Shown here: positions 46,101-56,500 of the stretch, in pieces
How positions within the stretch are numbered: position 1 is the first letter of the stretch
Layout: each line of letters starts with the position of its first letter
Source: Trichopria drosophilae
Taxonomy: Eukaryota > Arthropoda > Insecta > Hymenoptera > Diapriidae
Direction of reading: 5' to 3'
DNA: 64,000 nucleotides
NCBI GenBank assembly: GCA_030407085.1
Contig: CM059585.1
Location: 5,759,001 to 5,823,000, forward strand
The notes under the pieces: model-generated
Seen by the model: only the letters and a program-made list of their open reading frames with translations
What the model was told of the DNA's origin: nothing
Databases searched by the model: none
Translations under genes and position numbers: made by a program

Positions 46101-47923
46101 AAAATAATATAAAATAATTAAAAATAACTTTATAATCATTTGTAAATAAATATACTTCTTGCTGTTATTAATAATTATCCTTACATACACATTATATTAC
46201 CTTTTTTAATTTATATTACTGATTTTATTTTTGTTTTAATATTTTAATAAACCAATCATCTTAACAGTTCTGTCAGCTTCTATTTTTTCTATTTTTATCT
46301 TTTTTTATAACTTTATTTATTTTTTTAAAAACATATATTTTTTACTTTCAGTCTAACATATAAATGTTACTATAAATGTATTTTTTATTTTACTAAAATT
46401 CTAATAATTTAAAAAAAAAAGTATTCTTCAATACTTTTCAAAATTGCGAACGTGTTGAAATAAATTCATAATAAATATTATAATCTATAATACAGATCGA
46501 ACTAAAATACAATGAGATGTCGCCGTCCTAGATCACAATGTGTTCCTACTTTTACAAATGCAATTTGTCACAGAGACTCCTTAAGATTCATTATTTTCTC
46601 GCCGGATTTAATGCCAAATTCTTCTCGTTTCTGCAAAATTCAGCAATCCAAGGAATCTTGCCAAATGCAAACGTCGAATCGAATTACGTTCAACTTTCAT
46701 TCCATTGTTTGATAGATTGTATTAATGTTAGTTGTGCAAATATTTTTAAACAATACTTTAACGATAAAAAATTAAAAATAATTTTTAAAAAATATATAAA
46801 AAATGATAGAATACAAATAATTATTTCTATTGAATTGTTATTTCCCCTTAAACCAAAAAATTCCTTAAAGATGCCTCAAAGATATCCTTCAATTCGTCAA
46901 AAATATCTTAAAAATGATGAAAATATCTTTACAAGATATCTTATTTGGATGTCTCACTCACAAATTTCGAATATCTTTTAGATGTTTATAATTTAGATAT
47001 ATCGAAAATATATTTTAGAAGAAAATTAACCTATAGATTAAAAACGTAAACAAAATTTGAATAATTATTATAGCTCTGTTTATTTTTAAATCAGTATGAC
47101 TTTTTGTATGTTTATTATGAGAATATAAGTTAATATTTTAAGTTTATATGAAAATATCTTATGGTATTCTTACCTCATTCTAAATGCTCAAAAATAAACA
47201 AATAACACTCGCAAACAAATAAGAAAAAAAATTGTCCGGGCGGGAATCGAACCCAGGTCGCTCGCTCAGTATTCTAAAACGCCTTAACTACTATAGATGT
47301 AGAAGAGGGAGAGAAAGCACCAAATAATGAATCGTTCTTAATAAATAATGTAAACATCGTATAATGTTATTAAAAAAACAGAAAAATACATAAATATCAC
47401 GTGAAAACATAGAAAAGATAAAATTTGTGCGCATTCGAAACTTTGGCGTTTCATAAAGTTGTGATGTATCTTTGCAAGTCATTTAGATCTTCAGAAAAAT
47501 ATTTCATGAAAATATTTATTGGGCTTGTGTTTTGTAACTCTTAAATGCCACGTGGGGTACGGACGACCCCAGACACTTTTCAATGACATATGATTCGAAT
47601 CTTCCGGCCAAAAATAGAACTTATAGATCCTTCTTACTCAGTTGGGGTTTTCAACTATGTGTTTGCATATTCACCAGTAGTCAGTTTGAAGTGGGGTCCA
47701 AAGTATCTTCGTGTGTTTTCAACGTAGTTTCACTTTTTTGTATTTTTATTGGCTTTTCGGAATTTAAAATATTTCAGTTCGAGTTATTGTTATGTTTTTT
47801 AACTGTAATTGAGTTATTAGTTCTGACTGAATTATATGCTTATATTAATCAGAAAACATATAATAATTTGATCCTCCTTTTCTTTCAGAATTCATGGAAG
47901 TTATGTCAGGAGGAGGAGACTAA
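43130..47923 (+). CDS. TpnC: Troponin C gene 3, two-Ca-site (TpnC41C/F2-like) isoform, 5 exons
   Basis: Encodes a 153-residue troponin C. Exons: 43130-43132, 44489-44516, 44624-44767, 45299-45550, 47889-47923. Loop I (20-31, [12 protein letters not shown]) is inactive. Loop II (56-67, [12 protein letters not shown]) is canonical. Loop III (96-107, ending T-T-D-V) is inactive. Loop IV (132-143) is canonical. It ends [11 protein letters not shown], a Gly-rich acidic tail like that recalled for TpnC41C. It is the closest of the three to the usual insect consensus, and its linker V-E-E-D-Q-E-A-M is the shortest. Gene 2 lies 4.6 kb upstream on the same strand, and identical intron phases show origin by tandem duplication. 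Separate promoters are likely because each copy has its own CpG-richer 5' block. Confidence 0.96.
44159..44172 (+). promoter_or_regulatory. CTCF-like motif in TpnC gene 3 intron 1
   Basis: CCACCTGGTGGCGA fits the CTCF core with one departure from the CCASYAGRKGGC form. It lies between exons 1 and 2 of gene 3. Confidence 0.3.
44489..44516 (+). CDS. TpnC: TpnC gene 3 exon 2
   Basis: 28 nt after acceptor atttcag, encoding D-D-L-N-K-D-Q-I-A plus one base; donor gtgagt. Confidence 0.92.
44624..44767 (+). CDS. TpnC: TpnC gene 3 exon 3
   Basis: 144 nt after a 107-nt intron (acceptor agacag), encoding [10 protein letters not shown], loop I and the helix to V-D-E-D-G. Donor gtacgc. Confidence 0.95.
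45110..45166 (+). repeat. TTTTTTC polypyrimidine tract in TpnC gene 3 intron 3
   Basis: Roughly 57 bp of (T)nC words, about 130 nt before the exon 4 acceptor. Confidence 0.6.
45299..45550 (+). CDS. TpnC: TpnC gene 3 exon 4
   Basis: 252 nt after acceptor atttcag, spanning loops II (second half), III and IV to D-F-D; donor gtaaca. Confidence 0.96.
45551..47888 (+). other. TpnC gene 3 intron 4
   Basis: A 2.3-kb intron, very AT-rich. It includes a cluster of aatatctt/aagatatc words (46870-47165) and a SINE fragment (47199-47310). Confidence 0.75.
47199..47310 (-). repeat. tRNA-derived SINE fragment in TpnC gene 3 intron 4
   Basis: On the minus strand: an A-box-like tatagtagttaaggc, then gcgacctgggttcgattccc (B box), then gacaattttttttcttattt and gcgagtgttatttg. 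This is the most complete of the four copies. Confidence 0.6.
47889..47923 (+). CDS. TpnC: TpnC gene 3 exon 5
   Basis: 35 nt after acceptor ctttcag and a 2338-nt intron. Encodes [11 protein letters not shown] and TAA. Confidence 0.94.
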
Positions 47924-48012
47924 ATCCTTGCTTGAAGACGGAATAACGTCAAAAAACAATGTTCCTAAGGATCCTCGACAGTGTATGATAAGATTCTAAT
48001 TATTAATGGAAA

Positions 48013-48018
48013 AATAAA
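48013..48018 (+). terminator. Poly(A) signal of TpnC gene 3
   Basis: First AATAAA after the stop codon, about 90 nt downstream. More copies follow near 48193 and 48340, so the 3' end could be longer. Confidence 0.45.
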
Positions 48019-48652
48019 AAAGATTATCTTCCAGAATATTAGAAAACTAATTTTGACTTCCCATATATTCTTGCGGGTTCTTTAAAACGACAAAAATATC
48101 TACAAGATGATAATTCCAACTATTCTCAAGAAAGATTATGAACATTAAGATTTAATTGAGTTAATAACGTATATTGTAATTGGTTAGATAAAATAAAGTA
48201 GAAGGCTTACATATACAAAAAGCAAATAATAGATGCTGTAAAAACTAATGCTTAAACGTGAATATGTAAATTTATTCAAATATTTTCTTTAAAACTTCTA
48301 GGTTACATTGATTTCGATAATGCATTGTATAAGTATGTAAATAAAAACTATAATATGTAAAATTATGTTGTGAACAGATGTAAATATAAACATGCAGACA
48401 ATGTTATTACACAGTTTATTTATCATCCCACCGTCCAACTGCTCATTTTTTCAATTAATTTTACATTATCTGCTTAATAATTATAAAAATTTGCACAAAT
48501 ATTTTTTGGGATTTAAAAATCATAAGTTGAAATATCAAAGTTTATTGTTCAATAAATGATAATAACTTTCAAAATATTTGTTAAAAATTTGTGAAAATGT
48601 AAAAACTTTTATATCTTATTAAACTATTTACTACAAAAATGAAGATCATCAA

Positions 48653-48750
48653 CTCTCTAAAATTCCTTGGAGAGAAAATTGAGGCACTCTTTTATTAAGA
48701 GTGAAAATCAATAAAAAGTGACATTTCACTCCATCAAGAGAGAAAAAAGA
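48653..48750. mobile_element. Short GAGTG-family element
   Basis: Begins taaaattccttggagagaaa and attgaggcactctttta, then a ttaagagtgaaaa / cactccatcaagag palindrome. Same family as 13500-13995. Confidence 0.5.
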
Positions 48751-48834
48751 GAAGAAAATTCCTATTTAATATACATGTAACACTCAATTTGATACATTTT
48801 TATCGAGAATGAATATATATTTTTGACGATGGGT

Positions 48835-49560
48835 CCACCATATTTTTGGACCACCATTTTGAATTTTGAAATTCTAACAATATATTCATAGTCAAAAACA
48901 ATCCTTACGTATGATATCCTTCGTCTAGTTACTTTGCGAAAAGAAAACATCGAAAAATCCGATAGCTACAAATTTTCTTAATTAAAAACAACATTGTGAA
49001 TCCGCCATTTTGAATTTTGAAATTACGCCTGTACGTGGTCTTTACAACATAAGTAATTATTGCACCAGATCTACAATTTCAACGAAATTGAACGACGTAT
49101 TCTTGAAAAAAATGAAGATTCTCCTTTGTCTATATTGTTTTGAAAATACTATATTAATTTATGACTTTACACATTATTTTTTACAATTATATAGTATAAA
49201 CATAAATTTAAGCGAGATTATTTTATACAATATTATTTTTTACACCACTTTTTGTATTTTACTTTGTCTTTTCTGACTTTGAAATATTTAAGTTGCACCA
49301 CCATTTTGAATTTTGAAATTCTAACAACAAATTCATCATAAAAAATAATCTTTACGTATTAAATCGTCACTTTTTGTTACTTGACAAAAAGAAAACATTG
49401 AACAATCCAATAAATTTTCTCAATTAAAACGCCATTTTGAATTTTGAAATTCCGCATCGTGGACTGTAAGGCTTAATTAATTATTGCACCAGATCTACAA
49501 TTTCAACGAGATTGAACGATGTATTCTTGTAAAAAATGAAGATTGTCCGTTTTCTGGCTG
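48835..49560 (+). repeat. Tandem duplication with ~430-450-bp period, rich in CCATTTTGAATTTTGAAATT
   Basis: Copy 1 (48854-49130) and copy 2 (49301-49560) share accaccattttgaattttg, then cgccattttgaattttga, then attgcaccagatctacaatt and cgtattcttg. Periods measured at two points are 447 and 427 bp. Confidence 0.75.
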
Positions 49561-49824
49561 TAACAATTTTATCCAATGCGATAAAATATAGGAACATTTT
49601 ACGGAATTGTGGACATTATCGGTTAAAGCGAGTTTATATTTTACCGAAATTTGAAAATCAAACAGTGGAAAAAACTCTTATGATCAACTAATGAATCCAG
49701 TCATATTAATTATATGATTTCTAAATTAATATATAAATTAATAATTAGCTACAAAACTGCATTTTAATAATATTGACGTTTCTAAACATAAACAATGTGC
49801 TTTTATCACGAACCCTTTCAAAAA

Positions 49825-50100
49825 TTATGCAAAAACTGTTATGTTAAGAAAATAAGATTGTATAATAGGAAATAATGTGCATACTAAGATGGTAAAAACA
49901 GTAATTAAAAGTCCAAGGAATGTAATAAACAGGCGTGTACTTTCCGCGTTCATTATTTCTAATGCGTCGCGGTTTTCCCCAATAAGACGCATTGCCCATT
50001 TAATTTTCGCTCCTTTTTTTCGGTCCACCGTAATTCCTAATGACATAATTGCACCAAGATTAAACGTTCCACGGAAGATATCATTAGCATGCTAAAGAAC
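49825..50100 (-). CDS. Candidate exon, minus strand, unknown membrane protein
   Basis: On the minus strand an open frame after a possible tttag acceptor (about 50100) reads N-D-I-F-R-G-T-F-N-L-G-A-I-M-S-L-G, passes G-E-N-R-D-A-L-E-I-M-N-A-E and ends in a hydrophobic segment (F-I-T-F-L-G-L-L-I-T-V-F-T-I-L-V) near 49880 with a stop at 49825. The first part has mixed codon use and higher G+C than its surroundings. The frame on the opposite strand is almost as open, so this may only reflect base composition. Family not recognised. Confidence 0.22.
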
Positions 50101-50460
50101 GTCTTTCGCCGTGCAGCATTTCCGTCAAAATGCCAGAGGCCTCCTATTGTCAGTGGACGTTCCCGAAACGGCGAAAAATTTTGCAATATGCCGATTTTTA
50201 TAAAAACCGTGCGTGGACGTTAAATTAAAGCAAATTACTGCCACTAGTTAATTACAGATTTTAATTACGGCTTTAGTTGTGCGCCGCTCAAGATCAGGAA
50301 GCGGATTTCTATATCGACGTCTTTTTCCGTTGGAGCAAAAAGGAACGCGATTCCCGCAATGGGAAATCAACTCCCATTAATCTCGAGGACGATTATATCC
50401 AAATCGGTGAATACCGAAATAGGACGGGCTTATTTATACATATGATCGGATAGAATGATC
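49880..50460. promoter_or_regulatory. CpG-richer block of unknown function
   Basis: G+C-richer than its neighbours (aacggcgaaaa, gtgcgccgctc, atatcgacgtc). It could be a conserved regulatory element or the edge of a gene; nothing specific is recognised. Confidence 0.25.
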
Positions 50461-52190
50461 AATAAATTTATCTTACCTTTTATTTATTACTTCCTCGATC
50501 CCCGCCAATTAATCCTTTAGGTAAGGAATCTTCATATCCAGGATAGTGAACCTGGAAGATTCATTGACGAGCGTTTATTAAATTCAATTTACTTCTTTTT
50601 TTCGGAATTAATAAGATTTTTTTTATGTAAGATATTATGTACGTTGCGGATCTACGATTAAATAAGAGGAAGAAATAAATGATTCGTGAATGTACACATG
50701 TTACTTTCGCACGTGAGATCCGAGATTAAGAAATTACGAGAAAGTCACTTTAGATTGAGAATTTCAAGAGGATTGGGAATTGGATGAGATTCGAAAGGAT
50801 AGGAAAATAATTCAACATCCGCCGTAGATATAAGATCGATATTTTTTTAATCTACATGATTTTAATAAAATTTTAATATATAACCTTTTCAGATGTTCTA
50901 TTTAAGTACCATATTCGAAAAACGAAAAATTCAAAATGTCGACCTCAAAATCGAGTCCGAAATTTTGTAGTAGCTTTATTTTTAAATTTTTTTTGTAACT
51001 TTATTTACTATTTAATCATGCCACTAATAATTGTTATGTTATAAAAGTATTGGTAATTATTAATAAGTAAAATCATGTACTGAATATTTTTCAGTGACAA
51101 AAATGTTCTTCTTTGATTATTTTTGTTTACTCAATCAACTACTCTTATCTAATCAGCGATTAGTAGTGCAATAAAAATAAATATGGTGTTAAATTGGAAA
51201 CAACATGTTATGGAATTGGCTTTCGTAGGATAATAAAGGAAACTACTTACTTAATTAGTATGATCTTTGTTGATTTTATTGCTACTATATGCGGGTAACC
51301 AACGGTAGTTATACCAATCTCGAGTGACATAATGATTTTCTTCAAGTAATATTGAAAACTACAATATTAGCCAATTACTTTTGCAAGTAGATTATACCAC
51401 ATATTTTTGTTTATTTAGACATGTTTTTACTCTGTCTTAGTTAAGACTTTTCTTTTATCTTTAGTTCAATTGGACAAACGTCGAACCTGGGTTTTATTTA
51501 ATTATCTAAATAAGTTTTTTTATTAGACCACTTCGAGTTTGAATTCTAAAGATCTCAGGTATTATTATATACAATTATTATAAGCACACAACTGCTAAAT
51601 ACTATACATAAATTCAATCATTTCAACTTGTAAATGCGTTCACTAAAAGTAACTTTTAATTTTATTAAACTAACGAAATTATACTATTTTTGGACTTTAC
51701 GACATGTAGTAATAGAAAAGAGCACTCAAAGAGATCATTCCTATCGCTTTCGTAAAATATCTTCAAAAAAACCTTTGATGGCATTTTCGTTTACCAACCT
51801 GAATGAGTTCTTAAAGAAGTTTTGCTTCTTCAAATACTAACAGAATTAATGTTATATTAATAAAAATTGTCTTAAATTCACATTATTTAAAGCATCTTTG
51901 TAAGCAAATAGATCCTCGTTTTTGAAATGTGAATTTATTCCTGCGCCACTAGATGGCGCTGAAATTCATAAATGAAATATTCTCTTAATATGATCTCCAT
52001 TCTGTGCATGATAATTGACATGAAATCGTTATAAATAATGATACATACTACAGAAAGAAATCAATTTAAAATATCGATTAATTGTGATAATTAAAAAAGA
52101 AAAAAATTGGAATTTATCGGTTTAAAAAATGTAATCCTCTTTGCAATCATTTATTTTATAGTAAGAGTAACAGTTCATAAATAAGAGCTC
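50461..52190. other. AT-rich spacer
   Basis: Apart from the CTCF-like motif at 51946 nothing is recognised. Confidence 0.45.
51946..51959 (+). promoter_or_regulatory. CTCF-like motif downstream of the TpnC cluster
   Basis: CCACTAGATGGCGC matches every position of the CCASYAGRKGGCRS CTCF consensus. It stands in AT-rich DNA about 4 kb past gene 3. Confidence 0.35.
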
Positions 52191-52325
52191 TTTCATAAGA
52201 GAGTTCTTGTAGGATTTTTAAAATCAACGCATAAATCATCTTAAAGAGAGTTTTAAGACTACTTTCTGAACAATATTTAAGGGATAATATAAGTTTTAAG
52301 ACATCTTAGAAAGCTCGTAATTTGC

Positions 52326-52518
52326 CCAGACAGCAAAATAAAAGATCAGAATGATTTCAAAATGTGCTCTAAAAGAAGTCAGATGACTAACTTTCTGAGG
52401 CTTTTCTGAACATAATGTCATTATGAGATCTTTATGAACTATCAGAAAGTGGGTAATCTGACTTCTCTTAGAGCACATTTAGAAATAATTATGAATTCTA
52501 TTCTATTTTGCTGTCTGG
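52326..52518. mobile_element. 193-bp palindromic MITE (CCAGACAGCAAAATA ends)
   Basis: The arms are inverted copies over about 75 bp: ccagacagcaaaata, atgtgctctaaaagaagtca and gatgactaactttctga on the left, mirrored on the right by tcagaaagtgggtaatctga and tattttgctgtctgg. Virtually the whole element would fold into one hairpin. Confidence 0.8.
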
Positions 52519-52691
52519 TTGTATTATACTCAAAAATGAGCTCAAGATGTGCCCCAAATGTTTTCTAAACGAAACAGATGGGCCACTTTCTGAAATTTTC
52601 CGAGTCTGAGTGCATAATGCATAAACTTACTCATCTGTCCTCGTCAGCATATTACGATATCGTTTATTTTGGTAGTTAGTATTCTACTCAG

Positions 52692-52830
52692 TATTTAAGA
52701 CCTCTTAAAGAGCTCTTTATGCGCAATATTTAAGACCTCTTAGAGAACTCTTTATGCACATTATTTAAGACCTCTTAAAAAGCTCTTTGTTACCATTATT
52801 TAAAAACCTAAAGACCTCTTTCTTGGTCTT
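52692..52830 (+). repeat. 35-bp tandem repeat, three to four copies
   Basis: tatttaagacctctta starts at 52692, 52727 and 52762, with a degenerate fourth at 52797. Each unit contains a gagctc-like palindrome. Confidence 0.8.
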
Positions 52831-53039
52831 TCGCTGGTTGAAAATAGAATAAAGACTAAATACAACAAATTCTTCAAATGTCGAGTGTCTGGAATGTTTG
52901 TACATATCTCCTTTTTATGAATCTCGGATACATTTACGACATCCTGCTATAGAACTACGCGGAATGCAAAAAAAATTAGGCTTTCCTTTCGATGAAACGT
53001 CAATAGAGGGCATTCCAACCTTGTTTCCGAAGGAAAATT

Positions 53040-53470
53040 TAGCGTCAGCGGTGCATTTTGAAAAAGTCCAAGATGTGCCATTCGGTTGATGTCAAAAAAA
53101 GAAGTCGGGCGACGAAACGGGTGCACTGATAGTGGGAACGTGGCAATCGCCGGCTGTCGTTTCCGTTTTGAGGCGGAGCTACGTAATAACGCGCGTATGT
53201 AACGTAATAACTGTTGCCATCGCGTAATTGGGTTGTGAGAAGTCTGACCAAATTTGGAGTTTCAAAGGTTTCATTTCGTGAGCCCCGACCAATTCCCACG
53301 TGAGTCTGCAACGTTAATCAAGATTGGTCGGCGCGCGCACGCGCTCATTCGTGCGAAATGTAAAGTTTCGTGTTCCAGGCGACAACTCAATCTCGATTCT
53401 GCTTTGATTATCCGCCAAACAAATGTAGAGATACGGCACACGCCATGGAAACAGTCGACCAGTTTCAAAA
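53040..53470. promoter_or_regulatory. CpG-rich block
   Basis: Contains ggtcggcgcgcgcacgcgct near 53325 and several CpG runs. Short overlapping frames exist on both strands and none is recognised. Possibly a promoter or regulatory island. Confidence 0.25.
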
Positions 53471-53579
53471 TAAATCTTTCATTTTGGGCAAAAAGGGCTC
53501 AGATTCAATGTGATGTTCATTTTAAAATGAATTGTTGCGAAAAAACGGAGAAGATGTTACATTTCCTTTTCAAATGATT

Positions 53580-56500
53580 GTGTTTTTGTTAGAAACCGAA
53601 ATAGTCTTCAATCCCAGCACACATTTGGATGTAATATGTTGTTCATCTTAAGGAAATGATGTCTCATACGTAGAATTATCAGTTTCAACAACATCCATAT
53701 GATCAGACAGTCATCATTATGGTTGATCGTAATCAGAAATCATCATAGTGATCAACTGTCATCAGAATGTCATCATCTGCTCTCGTTTTATGTCAACAAT
53801 CAAAATGATCATCGATTTCAAACGCTTCAGACTGGCTTAATGCATTTAATGGCAATCGTTGATATTGTGCAACTAGGGAGCAAAATAAGTCTTTACGGAC
53901 TAGTGCGACGTTGACGCCCGAGCGAAACAATTCTCCATTATTACACATACTTTTTTTTTCGTACAAGAGTGTGCTAGTTTGCTTCCTACATCGCGGGAGT
54001 AATAAAGCTAATATTTTGTGCTCAGAGTGTGAGAAACATATTTGGTCCCTAGCAAGACAAATTGCTGTTTTGCTCCCGCGTTTTATGGAGTAAAACTGCC
54101 TTTTCACATTTTTTTAAAAACTGTCATATTTTCTACCCACAGTAGTCCTCAAGCACATTTAAATTTTTACCATAGAATATACCAATATTCTGATGCCGCA
54201 GAGTAGACCGAAGGGTTTTCAACATTTCCAGGATTCAAAATTTCTTGTCCGAAAATAGTAGCTGTTCCTTTTTTCGAAATAAACATAACATAAATGTAGA
54301 GTTCCATTAGGTCGCTTGTCCTTATTGCAATCGTCATTTTGAATGACCATCTTATATATCGTTATATATTCCTATATTCGTTATTTTTTACCTCAAAAAC
54401 CCTCATAATATTGAATTTCATGAAAATCTGACGAATATTTTTTTTATTAAAGACCATATTCGATGCATTTTGTGATCGCGATACATTAACTTTCTAATTT
54501 TTTTGGAGACTTATTTAAAAAAAACTACTATTTGGACTAGCGTCGGTTGAACGAATTGTGAGTCATATTATTACTAACGACTTTTATTAGAATTTTGATT
54601 TACACAGAAACCTGTTCGACCACAAGAAAACAATTTTAAATATTTGGACATAAAATGGTTCAGAAAGTGCACAATCACTTGAAATATTTCAAATAATAAA
54701 TCTTAATAATAAAATAACCTGTATTAATTAAAAGGACATAGTTTTAAGATTACTATGATAAAGGAAACTCGTTAAAACTATCGCAACTAAAATATGAACA
54801 GTAATTTAATGACATAAGGTACGCGTTATCGGTCAATATAATTGTAGTAATATTTAATTTATATACAACCAGCAAATCACGTGCGAAATGACGTCAGCAT
54901 AATAAAACTGTACGCTCCAAACGGCAAAAGTAGAGTTGAGCGAAAACGCCGTTCACAAAAAAAGAAAAAACGAGTCCAACGCAAAAGAAAAAAAAATACT
55001 AAAGTGAAAATTTTAATTGCTAAAAGTGAAAGATTAAAATAAAATAATCAGCTGTTACTGCTTAAGATAAACGAACGTACAGCTGTTTTCTATTTGTATT
55101 AAATTACATTGAGATTTCTTTTTATTTTTTGGGCGATAAAAAAGAGTCGTTTGTAGTTGATACATTTAAACATTACTTGTAATTCGATACGTTTTTTTCT
55201 TTTAGAGAATCAGCTTTCCATGTCTAGTAATATAAATTGAATGTGAAATTCAATTAATAATTGTGCGATTAGACCTTACGTGCCTTGTTCCTTGACCATT
55301 TCGAGTCGGAGATATGTACTAGCAGTTCGATCTTATTTTTCTATATGATTATGTGAAAGTACCGTTCGCAATTACTCCCAAGTATGTGAATTATTGCGAA
55401 TATATTTTCCGAATGTGTCGGGGCCAGGCTTAGTTAGATAATGGACTCCGTTCCTGATACCGACCCCTTGCGTAACCTGAATTAATTTGCATGATAGGCT
55501 ATTTGTTAATATTTGTTTCGACCGTTTTAATCGTCAGTTTTAGTCGTGTCGCTTTAAACGAGTTTGAAATTTCGAATTTCGAATGTTCTACCAGTTTAAA
55601 CGGTGACGTTTATAATTGACCAGTGCACCGGAACTCGAGTAACATTGACATAAATAAACATATGTTAATTGCATAATTGCGCTCTGTTAATCGTAAATAA
55701 TTTTAATACAAAAGTTTTATTGAAGGGTGCTTATTTCATTCTGTCAGGAATGTAATTATCTGCTTGATGAATTATACATTCCTGAGAATTTTGCTTCACC
55801 AAATATAGTCAGGTCGATGTTGATATTTAGTATATAAATAAATTACCATTACTTCCAGTCAAATTTACTTAATATCTATATATTTTCTAAACCCATAAAC
55901 AAATCAAATGTGCGCATAGGGATCTACTTTGAATTCTAGCGTTAAATGTTCTGGTTCACTCAGAAAAAAATTCTGGTTAAAATTACTAGAATGTTATCTG
56001 ATTATGTTATCAGATATTCTGGTTAAAGCAACCAGAAAATATTTATCAGAAAGATTCGCCCCTCTTTTTCTGGTTAAATGCATTCCTAAGCATATGGTTA
56101 TAAATGTGAACAATAGATGGCGGCGTTATCCATGTATGAAATGGAATTTTTCGTGAAATGGACTATTTCGAACAAATTAAGAAGTGACTCCCAAGTCAAA
56201 AAATAAACATTTTTTATTAACTTTAGGGGATAGTTTATGTATCGTGTATATTTTCATTTTTGTTTACATTCGAGTTCAATGTTTTGACATATTTTTTATT
56301 TTAGCGATTATAAAAAATGTTTATACCATCTACAGTTTAGCAAATGGAGATTATTTAGTTAGTAAACGCGGCACTGATACCAGAATGTCATTGCCTGTTC
56401 TTAAATCCCATGGTCACGGTTCTCTCGCAATGTGGTTAGAACTGACTTCAGTAGTAGAAAGTGCGACCGTATTCTGTGTTTTAACGTTTTTTGTACATAA

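Noticed and set aside
46538..46981. 147-codon frame on the + strand
   Set aside because: Intronic (TpnC gene 3 intron 4), Lys/Ile/Asn/Phe-rich, no family resemblance.
47583..47999. 138-codon open frame on the + strand across the end of TpnC gene 3
   Set aside because: It runs through the end of intron 4 and over exon 5 in a different frame from the troponin C reading; hydrophobic AT-driven composition.
53045..53577. Overlapping frames on both strands (88, 107 and 65 codons)
   Set aside because: Mutually overlapping in a CpG-rich block; none has a recognisable domain.
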